From Aldehydirespirator sp965203575 (lineage in GTDB: Bacteria > Actinomycetota > Acidimicrobiia > Acidimicrobiales > Aldehydirespiratoraceae), in contig OZ241894.1 in the NCBI GenBank assembly GCA_965203575.1, positions 1,860,001 through 1,924,000 of the forward strand: a stretch of 64,000 nucleotides of DNA, in the 5' to 3' direction. How positions within the stretch are numbered: the stretch's first letter is position 1; every line of letters begins with the position of its first letter. The notes beneath the pieces are model-generated. The model ran no database searches and was not told the DNA's origin. It saw nothing but the letters and a program-made list of their open reading frames with translations. The position numbers were made by a program, and so were the translations under genes. Below, piece by piece: positions 26,283-35,008 of this stretch.

Positions 26283-26978
26283 ATGTACCCCTGGCACGAC
26301 GCCATACCGCCCGACGACACGGCCCGGTACCTCGCGGCCGGGTACGGGGACACCTTCAGCGGCGACGAGTTCCGGGCCATCAGCGCGGGCACCTCGCCGG
26401 CGCTGGTCGTGGTCGACATGACGCTGGCCTTCGTGGACGGCCGCTGGCCCACCGGCTGCCCCGAGACGGGATGGCCCGCAGTGGACGCCAATGCCCGGCT
26501 GCTGGACGAGATGCGCCGGCTCGGCCGTCCGGTGTACTTCACCAAGCTGTACGCCGATCCGGGCCACGTTCCCTTCCCGGCCCAGTTGGGACGCTGGAAG
26601 ACGGTGGGCCGCCGCCCGCCCGACCCGGACCTGCCCCCCGGCGATGTGATCGTGGACGGGCTGGCCCCCAAGCCCGACGAGCTGGTGATCTGCAAGAGCC
26701 ACAAGCCCAGCGGCTTCTTCGGCACCGAGCTGGCCGCCCTGCTGGTCTACGACAGGGTCGACACGGTGGTGGTCACCGGCCTGACCACCAGCGGCTGCGT
26801 GCGGGCCACTGCGGTGGACGCCTTCCAGTACAACTTCGACGTGGTCATCCCCTTCGAGTGCGTGGCCGACCGCAGCCAGATCTCCCACAAGGTCAACCTG
26901 CTCGACCTGCACATGAAGTACGCCGACGTGGCCCCCCTCGACCACGTCATCGACTGGCTCAACGGCCTGCAGAACTAG
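26283..26978 (+). CDS. Isochorismatase-family cysteine hydrolase
   Basis: A 231-residue protein with the catalytic triad of the family: Asp45 (VVVDM), Lys in CKSHKPSGF (Lys138 or Lys141) and Cys172 (TTSGCVRAT). It is closest to N-carbamoylsarcosine amidase-type members, which cleave amide or carbamoyl bonds and release ammonia. I start it at ATG 26283, because the alternative GTG at 26259 lies inside the terminator hairpin. It is probably transcribed on its own. Confidence 0.85.
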   Translation: MYPWHDAIPPDDTARYLAAGYGDTFSGDEFRAISAGTSPALVVVDMTLAFVDGRWPTGCPETGWPAVDANARLLDEMRRLGRPVYFTKLYADPGHVPFPAQLGRWKTVGRRPPDPDLPPGDVIVDGLAPKPDELVICKSHKPSGFFGTELAALLVYDRVDTVVVTGLTTSGCVRATAVDAFQYNFDVVIPFECVADRSQISHKVNLLDLHMKYADVAPLDHVIDWLNGLQN

Positions 26979-27004
26979 CGACCTCATTCTGCATTGCGTA
27001 GTGC

Positions 27005-27010
27005 TATGCT
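27005..27010 (+). promoter_or_regulatory. Putative -10 box of a leaderless toxin-antitoxin transcript
   Basis: TATGCT ends 6 nt before the ATG at 27017, with no ribosome site between. Two TCTGCAT repeats surround it and could be antitoxin binding sites. Confidence 0.45.
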
Positions 27011-27016
27011 CTCTGC

Positions 27017-27274
27017 ATGGCGCAGCTAGTTACAAGAGTGGACGATGAACTCGTCGCCCAGCTGGACGAGATTGTCGACAACGGTGAGGCGGAGTCGCGC
27101 TCGGACGCAGTGAGGCTCGCGTTGGAGGCCATGATCGAACGGCGCCGGCGCCGGCTCGTCGGGGAGGCCATCGCGGATGCATACCGTCGAGTTCCCGAGA
27201 CCCCTGAGGAGTTGCGATGGGCTGATGAGAGCACCCGGTCCATGATCGCTGAGGAGCCGTGGGAGCAGTGGTGA
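27017..27274 (+). CDS. Ribbon-helix-helix antitoxin (CopG/ParD-like)
   Basis: An 85-residue protein whose first ~45 residues form an RHH DNA-binding domain (LVTRVDDELVAQLDEIV, SRSDAVRLALEAMI). An acidic tail for toxin binding follows. It overlaps the MazF-type toxin gene. The start is an ATG directly behind a -10-like box. Confidence 0.85.
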   Translation: MAQLVTRVDDELVAQLDEIVDNGEAESRSDAVRLALEAMIERRRRRLVGEAIADAYRRVPETPEELRWADESTRSMIAEEPWEQW

Positions 27275-27579
27275 CAATGGTCCAGGGCGACATCTGGTGG
27301 GCGGAGAGCGAAGCAGGGCGCCGCCCGGTACTGGTGGTCACCCGCAACGAGGCGGTCCCGGTGCTGAACAGGATCGTGGTGGCTCCGGTAACCAGAACGA
27401 TCCGGGGGATTGCCAGCGAGGTGTCGCTGGACGTCGATGACGGTCTGGCCCATCCGTGCGTCGCCTCCTTCGACAACCTGCGAGTGGTCCTCAAGGCGCA
27501 TCTGACTGAGCGTGTCGGGTCGATATCGCATCGTCGCTCAGACATCCGCGCGGCGCTGGCTGCGATGGCCGACTGCTGA
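27271..27579 (+). CDS. mazF: MazF/PemK-family mRNA interferase toxin
   Basis: A protein of about 102 residues with the PemK fold: QGDIWWAE at the start, RPVLVVTRNE with the catalytic arginine, and LDVDDGL..CVASFDNLRVV. It would cut mRNA at short sequences. The start is either GTG 27271, overlapping the antitoxin stop, or ATG 27277. It ends 2 bp from the convergent gamma-glutamyltransferase gene. Confidence 0.87.
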   Translation: MTMVQGDIWWAESEAGRRPVLVVTRNEAVPVLNRIVVAPVTRTIRGIASEVSLDVDDGLAHPCVASFDNLRVVLKAHLTERVGSISHRRSDIRAALAAMADC

Positions 27580-27581
27580 CG

Positions 27582-29117
27582 TCACAGCGCAGTCACCATC
27601 GAGGTGCCGTCGCGGCGGGGGTCGCTGGCCGCGGCGAGGGTGTCTCCGGCGCGCAGGACCGCTTGAGCGCCGCCGAAGCCTCCGATCACGTCGGCTGTGT
27701 CCACGAGCTCGTAGTCCGAGGCTTCGATGGCGGCTCGCCAGGCCGGCTCCAGGCTCGCCTCGGTCGTCACCTGCCCATCGCCGATCAGGCGGAGCCGGCC
27801 GGCGTCCACGGCCTCGGAGATGTCCGTGCCGCCGAGCACCCGGTGCAGGATCTGGAGCTGACCCTGGGGCTGCATGATCCCGCCCACTACCCCCATGCCG
27901 AGCATGAGCCGGCCGTTCTCCAGCACCAGCGTGGGAACGATCGTGTGGTAGGGCCGCTTGTTGGGAGCCACCGCGTTCGGGTGGCTCAGGTCGGTGGAGA
28001 AGCCCCGTCCCCGGCTCTGCAGCACGAACCCGCCCTCGGCCACGGTGACGCCCGAACCGAACCGGTCGCACACGCTGGAGGTCAGCACCACCGCCTGATC
28101 CGCGGTGAAGACCACGGTGAACACCGTGCCCGGCCCGAGCGGCATCGGTCCGTGCCTGGGCGCGACAGCCATCCGGGCTCGCATCTCGTCGTAGCGGGGA
28201 ACGTCGGCGGCGTCGGGGTCGGCCAGGCAGTCGAGGGCCACCGCGAAGGCTCGGTCAAGGGCCTCGACCATGGCCGCGGCGGCCTCGGCCCCTGCCCCGT
28301 CGGTGGCGCCGAGCAGGCCCCGGTCGTGTACCGACTGGGCGGCCAGGGCGGTCACCGCCCCCTGGCACGGTGGGGGCACGGTGATCAGCTCATGGCTGCC
28401 CAGGCCCGCCCGCAGCGGCTCCACCCATTGGCTGCGATGATCGGCGAGGTCGTCGACGTGCACGCTCCCGCCCGCGGCGGTGGCGGCTCCGGCAATGGCT
28501 CGGGCCAGCGGGCCGCGGTACAGCACTTCGGAACCGTCGGCCGCGATCTGCTCCAGGACTGCGGCCAGGGTCGGGTTGCGCCACCGTTCGCCCGGTGCCG
28601 GGGCGGTGCCGGCTCCGAAGTAGAGGGCCTCGCCCGCGGTGTCGAGTTGGCTGCGGGACCCCGCCCAGAGCCGGCTTCCGGTTGCGCCGACCGCGGCGCC
28701 TTCAGCGGCGGCCTCGATGGCGGGCTCGAACAGGTCTGGCCACGGCAGGCGGCCGAACCGGCGGTGCAGGTCCCCCCAGGCGGCCACCGTCCCCGGCACG
28801 GTCACTGCGCAGCCTCCGACCGAGGGCACGAAACCGTGGCCGTTGTCGGGCACCGACTCCGGGTCGGTGCGCCGCCCCGAGCGCCCGCTGCCGTTGAGCA
28901 CCGCGACGCCCTCGCCCGTGGCGACCACCGCCATCAGATCTCCGCCGACCCCGGTGCCGGTGGGTTCCACCACCCCCATGACCGCATCGGCTCCGATAGC
29001 GGCATCCACCGCCGATCCCCCGGCGCGAAGCAGACGAACGGCCGCCGCTGTCGCGCCCGAATGCCCGGCGGCCAGTGCGGCCTGAGATCTGCTGGGAGTG
29101 ACGTCGCGGGTGAGCAA
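27582..29117 (-). CDS. ggt: Gamma-glutamyltransferase family protein
   Basis: A 511-residue Ntn-hydrolase of the GGT family, with the N-terminal marks GHSGATAAAVRLLRAGGSAVDAA and EPTGTGVGGDLMAVV. Family members cut themselves before a threonine; the matching region here is GPGTVFTVVFT, without the usual TTH, so processing is plausible but not certain. No signal peptide is seen, so it is probably cytoplasmic. Substrates could be gamma-glutamyl amides or related acyl amides. It lies downstream of two protease genes on the same strand. Confidence 0.82.
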   Translation of the reverse strand: MLTRDVTPSRSQAALAAGHSGATAAAVRLLRAGGSAVDAAIGADAVMGVVEPTGTGVGGDLMAVVATGEGVAVLNGSGRSGRRTDPESVPDNGHGFVPSVGGCAVTVPGTVAAWGDLHRRFGRLPWPDLFEPAIEAAAEGAAVGATGSRLWAGSRSQLDTAGEALYFGAGTAPAPGERWRNPTLAAVLEQIAADGSEVLYRGPLARAIAGAATAAGGSVHVDDLADHRSQWVEPLRAGLGSHELITVPPPCQGAVTALAAQSVHDRGLLGATDGAGAEAAAAMVEALDRAFAVALDCLADPDAADVPRYDEMRARMAVAPRHGPMPLGPGTVFTVVFTADQAVVLTSSVCDRFGSGVTVAEGGFVLQSRGRGFSTDLSHPNAVAPNKRPYHTIVPTLVLENGRLMLGMGVVGGIMQPQGQLQILHRVLGGTDISEAVDAGRLRLIGDGQVTTEASLEPAWRAAIEASDYELVDTADVIGGFGGAQAVLRAGDTLAAASDPRRDGTSMVTAL

Positions 29118-29181
29118 GACGCCTAGTGTCGCGCCTCGCGGAACAAGCCGCGAATCGGCGGCAGCGGCGGTCTGGTCCCGT

Positions 29182-29538
29182 CTACATCCTGAAGTAGGGC
29201 GAGGGCACCACTTCGTGCTTCCAGGGATCCACGGTCAACAAGAGCGCCTGGAGCGTGTGGGCCCCAAGCAGGGGCTGGGCGTCCTCGTCGTTGAATACCA
29301 CCCAGGTCGTGGCACTGCGCCCGCATACCGTGGCCCGGGCCTCGCCCATGTCGTAGATGGCGGTCCGTCCGTCGGCCAGCTCCATCTCGACCTTCATCTT
29401 GGGCGCGACACCCAGCCGGCCGAGCAGGCTGGCCGGCGCGGATGTGAAGCTGCTGCCGGTGTCGACCAGGGCGTCCAACTGCACGGACCTCTCACCATCC
29501 ATGCTGTCGAACTGGATCGGCCAGTCGAAAGTGCCCAC
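29182..29538 (-). CDS. Retropepsin-like (clan AA) aspartic protease, copy 1
   Basis: A protein of about 118 residues with the single-domain aspartic protease motif ALVDTGSS and a later hydrophobic-glycine segment (PLLGAHTLQAL). Such proteins act as dimers. I place the start at GTG 29538 (VGTFDWP) because GGGAGGGA precedes it; the frame is open to 29592. It is a tandem paralogue of the next gene on the same strand. Confidence 0.72.
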   Translation of the reverse strand: MGTFDWPIQFDSMDGERSVQLDALVDTGSSFTSAPASLLGRLGVAPKMKVEMELADGRTAIYDMGEARATVCGRSATTWVVFNDEDAQPLLGAHTLQALLLTVDPWKHEVVPSPYFRM

Positions 29539-29657
29539 CGGTCCCTCCCAGTCCTTGAAGGGCAGCCACATACGCCCTCTAGTCCTTGTCATTGCATTTC
29601 ATGATATTGGATGTTTGGTTGCGTTCCAACCACCGTGGTGATCGGTTGCCGAGGACG

Positions 29658-30014
29658 CTATGCCGGAGCCGAGGGTATGGGCTCCAGGGACTTCTGGACC
29701 GGGTTGACCGATAGGCGGAGCCCCTCGAGTGTGTACGACCCGAGCAAGGGACGAGCGCCATCCTCGCCGAAGATCACCCAAGTAGCCGTACTGCGCCCGT
29801 CGACCGTGGCTCGAGCCTCTCCCATTTCGTAGGTGACCTGCCGCCCATCGGCCAGTTCGAGCTCGGCCCTGTCGGTCGGTGCGATTCCCAGTCTCGTCAG
29901 CAGGCTGGTGGGCACGATCGTGTAGAAGCTGCCGGTGTCCACCAACGCGTCGAGTTGCAACGATCGGTTGCCGTCCATGCTGTCGAGCCGGAGCGGCCAG
30001 TTGAATGTGCCCAC
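29658..30014 (-). CDS. Retropepsin-like (clan AA) aspartic protease, copy 2
   Basis: The paralogue of the previous gene, sharing VGTF.WP, DSMDG.RS.QLDALVDTGS, ELADGR and PLLG..TL. Asp-Thr-Gly is intact. The GTG at 30014 follows GGGGAGGAG, the same start type as in copy 1; the frame is open to 30068. The substrate is unknown. The two copies differ at many positions, so the duplication is old. Confidence 0.72.
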   Translation of the reverse strand: MGTFNWPLRLDSMDGNRSLQLDALVDTGSFYTIVPTSLLTRLGIAPTDRAELELADGRQVTYEMGEARATVDGRSTATWVIFGEDGARPLLGSYTLEGLRLSVNPVQKSLEPIPSAPA

Positions 30015-30221
30015 GCGGCTCCTCCCCTTCTTGCGCATGTTCACAAGTTCCTTAGTATAAGCTGTCATTATCTTTCAATGTAACTGGCACACAACGGATT
30101 GACAACATCGGTCCTCTGGGCTCTGCTCTCGGCGGGCCATTCCTCAGTTACAGCTCACCGATACAGAAGTGCCGACCGCGTCCTCCGGCGCCGACCGAAT
30201 GAGATGTCGCCCGCGGCGGTT

Positions 30222-30227
30222 GTATAC
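30222..30227 (+). promoter_or_regulatory. GTATAC box before the VOC-hydroxylase operon
   Basis: TTGTATACAGT lies 11 nt upstream of the GTG start at 30239. TACAGT (30225-30230) could also serve as a -10 box of a leaderless mRNA. Confidence 0.5.
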
Positions 30228-30238
30228 AGTCGGCAGCC

Positions 30239-30685
30239 GTGACTGCTCAGCTTCGGCATATTGCCATCGCTGTGCCCGATGTGGCCAAGGCCCAGGCCTT
30301 TTTCGAGCAGGCGTTCGGCATGACCAAGGCCGGAGACGCCGGACGCGGCGTGTACATGACCGACGGGGTGATGAACGTCGCCCTGCTCCACTTCGGCGGC
30401 GACCCCGTTCCCGGCATCACCGGCGCGGAGGGCTCGTCGACACCCTTCTCCGGTCTGTACCACTTCGGCATGTGGGTGGACGACCTGGAGGAGGCTTCCG
30501 CCCGGGTGGAGAAGGCCGGCGCCGAGCATGTGCGGGGTCGGCGGCCCGACGAGCCCAACCGCTACTACGAGGTCAAGTACCGCTCGCCCGACGGCCTGGT
30601 CTTCGATCTCACCACCTCCGGCTGGGTGGGTGCCGTCCGCTGCCCGGAGGCCGCACCCCCAGAGGACAAGGGTGACGAGGGCTGA
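30239..30685 (+). CDS. VOC-family (glyoxalase/dioxygenase-like) protein
   Basis: A 148-residue protein with two beta-alpha-beta modules of the vicinal oxygen chelate fold, starting LRHIAIAVPDVAKAQAFFEQAFG. Likely metal ligands include His7 and residues in LYHFGMWVDD and the C-terminal SPDGLVFDLT. VOC proteins isomerise, cleave or hydrolyse small oxygenated compounds. It is first in a run with an FAD hydroxylase, a RidA protein and an epimerase; the hydroxylase gene starts inside its 3' end. Confidence 0.82.
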   Translation: MTAQLRHIAIAVPDVAKAQAFFEQAFGMTKAGDAGRGVYMTDGVMNVALLHFGGDPVPGITGAEGSSTPFSGLYHFGMWVDDLEEASARVEKAGAEHVRGRRPDEPNRYYEVKYRSPDGLVFDLTTSGWVGAVRCPEAAPPEDKGDEG

Positions 30686-31880
30686 CAGCCGGGTCCTGAT
30701 CGCTGGTGCCGGCCCGGTGGGGCTGGTGCTGGCCCTGTCGCTGGCGGGGCGCGGCCACCGGGTGCTGGTGGTCGAGAAGCTGGTGGACCTGCTCGACCAG
30801 GTCCGCCGGGCCGGCACGATCCACGCGGCCACGCTGGAGATGCTCGACGACATCGGCCTGTATGAGCACCTCGAGCGCCGCGGGCTGGTGGCTCCACTCG
30901 TCCACTACTGGGACCGCGGCGACCCCGAGCCCATAGCGGTGTTCGACCACGCCGTGCTGGCGGGCGACACCCGCTTCCCCCACGCACTGCAGTGCGACCG
31001 CCTGAAGCTGATCGAAGAAGCCCTGAAGATGGCATCGGACACCGACCTGATCGAGGTCCGGGTCGGCACCGAACTGGTCGGCTTCGAACACGACGGCGAT
31101 TCGGTCACCGCGGTGACCGAGACCGCCGACGGCGAGCGGCAGGCACTGCGGGGCACTCACCTTGTCGGGTGCGAGGGAGCCCACAGCGTCGTGCGCAAGC
31201 AGCTCGGCATCGACTTCGAGGGCTTCGCCTTCCCCGACCGCACCATGACGCTCAGCGTGGTGTTCGACTTCGACTCGCTGCAGCCCTACGGCCTGCGCAA
31301 CTACATCCTCGACCCGGTCGAGTGGGCCAACCTGTTCAGGTGGACCGACTTCTGGCGGGTGGTGCTGCCCGCCGATGTCGACGCCGACCCCGACTCCCTC
31401 CTCGACGACGGTGTCATCGAGGCCGGGCTGCAGAGGTTCCATCCGATCGGCGAGCCCTACGAGGTGGTGTCCAAGTCCCTCTACACCGTGCACCAGCGGG
31501 TGGCTGAGACGTTCCGGACGGGGCGGGTGCTGCTGGCCGGCGACGCGGCCCACGTCAACAGTCCCATCGGCGCCATGGGCATGAACAGCGGCATCCACGA
31601 CGCGGTGAACCTGGCCGCCAAGCTGTCGGCTGTGCTGAGGGGCGACGCCGGCGACGAGGTGCTCGACCGTTACGTCCGCCAGCGCCGGCATGTGGCCGTG
31701 GCCCATGTTCAGGCCATCACCATCCGCAACAAGAAGCTGATGGCCGAGGCCGACCCGGACACGCGGCGGCGCAACCGCGACGAGCTGCGCCGGGCCGCCG
31801 ACGACCCCGTCCTGGCCCGGGAGTTCCTGTTGAGGGCGTCGCTGATCTCCAGCGTGCGCGAAGCCGAGGAGATCCGCTGA
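30672..31880 (+). CDS. FAD-dependent aromatic-type monooxygenase
   Basis: A 402-residue flavoprotein of the para-hydroxybenzoate hydroxylase class. The N-terminal dinucleotide motif is GAGPVGL (residues 11-17), and the second FAD motif is VLLAGDAAHVNSPIGAMGMNSG. It would hydroxylate an aromatic or similar ring using NAD(P)H and O2. The GTG start at 30672 overlaps the VOC gene by 14 bp, and the TGA overlaps the ATG of the RidA gene. The substrate is unknown. Confidence 0.87.
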   Translation: MTRADSRVLIAGAGPVGLVLALSLAGRGHRVLVVEKLVDLLDQVRRAGTIHAATLEMLDDIGLYEHLERRGLVAPLVHYWDRGDPEPIAVFDHAVLAGDTRFPHALQCDRLKLIEEALKMASDTDLIEVRVGTELVGFEHDGDSVTAVTETADGERQALRGTHLVGCEGAHSVVRKQLGIDFEGFAFPDRTMTLSVVFDFDSLQPYGLRNYILDPVEWANLFRWTDFWRVVLPADVDADPDSLLDDGVIEAGLQRFHPIGEPYEVVSKSLYTVHQRVAETFRTGRVLLAGDAAHVNSPIGAMGMNSGIHDAVNLAAKLSAVLRGDAGDEVLDRYVRQRRHVAVAHVQAITIRNKKLMAEADPDTRRRNRDELRRAADDPVLAREFLLRASLISSVREAEEIR

Positions 31881-32362
31881 TGCCGGCCGGCGCGATCGAG
31901 GCCAGGCTGGCTGCGCTGGGTCTGAGTCTGCCCGAGCCCCGCCGGTTCCCCAGTGAGAACCGTCAGGGTTGCGTTCTGGTCGGCAACGTGATGTTCGTGT
32001 CGGGCCACGGTCCCCATCATCCCGGCATGGACATCGTGCGCCGGGGCAAGCTCGGAGCCGAGCTGAACGTCGAGCAGGGCTACGAGGTGGCCAAGGCCTG
32101 CGGGCTGTCCATCCTGGCCACCCTGCGGGCCGAGCTCGGCGACCTCGACCGGGTCAGCCGGGTGGTGCGGTTGCTGGGCATGGTGAATTGCATGCCGGAG
32201 TTCGAGCTGATGCCCAAGGTGGTCGACGGGGCCTCGGATCTGTTCTTCGAGCTGTTCGGCCCCGAGCGGGGTCGGCACGCGAGAGCCGCGGTGGGCATGG
32301 CCAGCCTGCCCCGCCAGCAGCCGGTCGAGATCAGCGGAGAGTTCGAGGTGTCGGACCCATGA
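31880..32362 (+). CDS. RidA/YjgF-family protein
   Basis: A 160-residue protein of the RidA superfamily (long subgroup), with VGNVMFVSGHGP and RHARAAVGM; an arginine in the latter region binds substrate in relatives. RidA proteins hydrolyse reactive imines or enamines, and some act as deaminases in ring-cleavage pathways. Its overlap with the hydroxylase gene (TGATG) and with the epimerase gene (ATGA) suggests it handles an intermediate of this pathway. It is a paralogue of the gene at 51839. Confidence 0.85.
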   Translation: MPAGAIEARLAALGLSLPEPRRFPSENRQGCVLVGNVMFVSGHGPHHPGMDIVRRGKLGAELNVEQGYEVAKACGLSILATLRAELGDLDRVSRVVRLLGMVNCMPEFELMPKVVDGASDLFFELFGPERGRHARAAVGMASLPRQQPVEISGEFEVSDP

Positions 32363-33312
32363 CCACGCTGGTGACCGGAATCGGACTGGTCGGCACGTCC
32401 TTCGCCCGCTGCGCCCTGCAGAGGGGCGAGCCGGTCGTCTTCCTGGACCTGCAGTCCAGAGATGAGTACCTGCGAGAGCGTCTCGGGCCGATCGCGGCCG
32501 ACATCCCCACCGTGAGGGCCGACATCCGCGACCTGTCGGCGCTGGTCACGGCCATGCGGGAGCACAAGGTGGAGACGGTCGTGCACACCGCCGGGCTGAT
32601 CGGCGACAGCGTGTCGCGGCCGCTCTACACCGGGCTCGAGGTCAACGTCACCGGCACGATCAACGTCCTGGAGGCGGTGCGGCTGGCGCGGGTGCGCCGG
32701 CTGGTGCACATCAGCAGCTTCGCGGTGTACGACCGCCGCCGGGCCCGGGGTGCGCCCATCACCGAGGATGCGCCCCGGGGGCCGGGACGGGCCTACGGCA
32801 ACTCGAAGGTCATCAAGGAGCTGGCCGCCGAGAGCTACCAGAAGGAGTTCGGCTTCGAGCTGGCCATCCTGCGGCCCGCCAACGCCTACGGCTACGGGCA
32901 CTTCGAGGGTGGATCCTTCGGATCCAAGATCCAGGCCCTGCTCGAGGCCGGTCTGGCGGGGCAGACCGCCTTCGTCAAGCAGGAACACACCATGGACTTC
33001 GAGTACGTGTACGACCTCGACGTGGGCCGGGCCGTCGACCTGGCCGCCACCGTGGACCTGCCCGACAAGCCCGTCTTCAACGTCGGCACCGGCACCATCA
33101 CCTCCTTCGACGATCTGGTGACCGCCGCTCGGCGGATCGTCGGAGACCTCAAGGTGCAGGTGATCCCGGGAGCGCCTCCCGCGGTGTCGGCCGGCGACCC
33201 GCTCGACCTGTCCCACACCGAGGCCGGACTGGGCTGGAAGCCCACCTTCGACATGGAGGCCGGGTTGAGCCACTACGCCTACGAGCTCAGAAGCCGGAAT
33301 TCAGGAGGCTGA
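32359..33312 (+). CDS. NAD-dependent epimerase/dehydratase family protein
   Basis: A 317-residue extended SDR protein starting MTTLVTGIGLVGTSF, with catalytic YxxxK in YGNSKVIKE and VNVTGTINVLEAV in the core. It is similar in length and layout to the epimerase at 12501. It overlaps the RidA stop by 4 bp. In this operon it may act on a hydroxylated intermediate rather than a nucleotide sugar; that is inference. Confidence 0.85.
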   Translation: MTTLVTGIGLVGTSFARCALQRGEPVVFLDLQSRDEYLRERLGPIAADIPTVRADIRDLSALVTAMREHKVETVVHTAGLIGDSVSRPLYTGLEVNVTGTINVLEAVRLARVRRLVHISSFAVYDRRRARGAPITEDAPRGPGRAYGNSKVIKELAAESYQKEFGFELAILRPANAYGYGHFEGGSFGSKIQALLEAGLAGQTAFVKQEHTMDFEYVYDLDVGRAVDLAATVDLPDKPVFNVGTGTITSFDDLVTAARRIVGDLKVQVIPGAPPAVSAGDPLDLSHTEAGLGWKPTFDMEAGLSHYAYELRSRNSGG

Positions 33313-33427
33313 GCGGATGATCGATGCGGGCGAGGGAAGCCGGTGTCTAGCGAAGCCGTGGCCCGAGCGGCCCGTGAGCGCAGCGAACAAGAGCGGGAGA
33401 CCAGGAGGCCGAGCCGGATGATCGACA
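33302..33427 (+). repeat. Interspersed repeat copy 3 framed by a duplicated gene start
   Basis: The repeat core lies at 33352-33399. On either side lie near-identical sequences: CAGGAGGCTGAGCGGATGAT from 33302 and CAGGAGGCCGAGCCGGATGA from 33402. The second is the ribosome site and start codon of the amidohydrolase gene. The arrangement looks like an insertion that duplicated about 25 bp of target. Confidence 0.65.
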
Positions 33428-34812
33428 TGCTGGTTCGCAACGCCGACTGGCTCATCACCATGGACCCCGAGCGCCGCATGGTGCGCGACGGCGCGGTGGC
33501 GGTTGACGGCGGCGAGATCAAGGCGGTCGGCCCCACCGCCGAGGTTGAGGCCGCCGGCTACGGCACCGCGGTCCGCACCATCGACGCCCGCGGCCGGCTG
33601 ATCACCCCCGGCTTCATCGACAACCACCAGCACCTGGCCCCCTTCTTCGTGCGGGGCCTCGGCGACGACGTGCCCCTCAAGGTGTTCCTCCACGACCGCT
33701 GCTATCCGATGGAGGCCGGGGTCACCGACGAGGAGGCCTACCTGGCGGCCATGTGCGCGCTGCTGGAGTCGGTCCGCCACGGCACGACCACGGTGTGCGA
33801 CCCGGGCTCGCAGAATCCGGAGAACTCGGCCCGGGCCGCCGACGAGATCGGTTGCCGGGCGGCGCTGGCCCGTTCGCTCACCGACATGGCCGGGGGCCGG
33901 GCCATGCCGGGCACCTTCGACTCAACCACCGACGACGCCATCGCCGACGGGCTGGCCTTCGTTGAGTCGTATCGGGGCGCGGCCTCCGGCCGGGTGCGGC
34001 CCTGGTTCTCGCTGCGCACCGAGCGCATGGTGTCGGACCGCCTGTGCCGGTCGATCGCGGAGCTGGCCGCCGAGCGCGGCACCGGCATCGTGTCCCACAT
34101 GATCTCCAACCGCGACTCGGTGGAGCACCACCAGCGGGTGTTCGACGGCGAGCGCCCCATCGCCCGCTACGAGCGCAACGGCGTGCTGGGCTCCAACGTG
34201 CAGCTGGTCCACTGCCACTTCCTCACCGACGAGGAGTGCGACCTGCTGGCCGAGCGCGACGTGAAGGTGTCTATGTGCCCGACGGCCAGCGCGGTGTTCG
34301 GCTGGGGCGGGCTGCAGCGGGCCACCCACCTCAAGCTGCTGGAGCGGGGCGTGACCGTGGGGGTGGGCACCGACATCGGCGCCTGCTCGCACACCACCGA
34401 CATCCTGCGCATCGCCCAGTACTTCCGGGTGTACCGCGACATCTTCGAGGATGCCTCGCTGATGCCGGCCGAGACCATCCTCGAGCACCTCACCATCGAC
34501 GGCGCCCGCTCGGTGCTGTGGGACGACGAGGTCGGTTCGCTGGAACCGGGCAAGCGGGCCGACCTCCTGCTGTTCGACCTCGACCGGCCCGAGTGGGTGC
34601 CGCTGCACAACCCGCTGTCGAACCTCGGCCACGGCGTGAGCGGCGACTCGGTCCACACCGTGGTGATCGACGGCAGGGTGGTGGTGGAGGGCGGCGAGTT
34701 CGTCAATCTCGATGCCCGAGCCATCATGGCCCGAGGCCGGGAGGCAGCCACAGTCGCAGCCGAGCGCACCGGCCTGTCCCAGTTCGCCACCCCCCGCTGG
34801 CCCGTCATATAG
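33418..34812 (+). CDS. Metal-dependent amidohydrolase (deaminase/chlorohydrolase-like)
   Basis: A 464-residue enzyme of the ATZ/TRZ-type amidohydrolase superfamily. Zinc ligands are visible: His70 and His72 (DNHQHL), a His in SHMISN, a His in LVHCHF and an Asp in GTDIGAC. Relatives deaminate or dechlorinate heterocycles and nucleobases. The start ATG at 33418 follows AGGAGG; the repeat upstream is open in the same frame (from 33343), but that is not the likely start. It closes the VOC-hydroxylase-RidA-epimerase run. Confidence 0.87.
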   Translation: MIDMLVRNADWLITMDPERRMVRDGAVAVDGGEIKAVGPTAEVEAAGYGTAVRTIDARGRLITPGFIDNHQHLAPFFVRGLGDDVPLKVFLHDRCYPMEAGVTDEEAYLAAMCALLESVRHGTTTVCDPGSQNPENSARAADEIGCRAALARSLTDMAGGRAMPGTFDSTTDDAIADGLAFVESYRGAASGRVRPWFSLRTERMVSDRLCRSIAELAAERGTGIVSHMISNRDSVEHHQRVFDGERPIARYERNGVLGSNVQLVHCHFLTDEECDLLAERDVKVSMCPTASAVFGWGGLQRATHLKLLERGVTVGVGTDIGACSHTTDILRIAQYFRVYRDIFEDASLMPAETILEHLTIDGARSVLWDDEVGSLEPGKRADLLLFDLDRPEWVPLHNPLSNLGHGVSGDSVHTVVIDGRVVVEGGEFVNLDARAIMARGREAATVAAERTGLSQFATPRWPVI

Positions 34813-34966
34813 ATCTGCCGAGGACATCCGGAGGAGCGGTCCGACCAGGCGGGCGGCAGAGGCAATGAATGACGGCGCCCGCGCCGGCCGGAACAGCCAA
34901 GCCCTGAGCGAGTTCTCGCGGAGTCCTTACCGGAGCGTGCGATCCTTGGATTTCTCCAGCCCCCAA

Positions 34967-35001
34967 CGGTGCCGAGGCCTCCCCCCAAGGTCTCGGCACC
35001 G
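34967..35001 (+). terminator. 10-bp stem hairpin upstream of the PanE-like gene
   Basis: CGGTGCCGAG (34967-34976) pairs perfectly with CTCGGCACCG (34992-35001). It lies 155 bp after the amidohydrolase and just before the GTATAC box at 35009. No gene was seen in 34813-35017. Confidence 0.5.
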
Positions 35002-35008
35002 CCGCGCT

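Noticed and set aside
33343..33417. N-terminal extension AVARAARERSEQERE on the amidohydrolase
   Set aside because: It is the translated interspersed repeat. The start at 33418 has an AGGAGG site and matches the family N-terminus.
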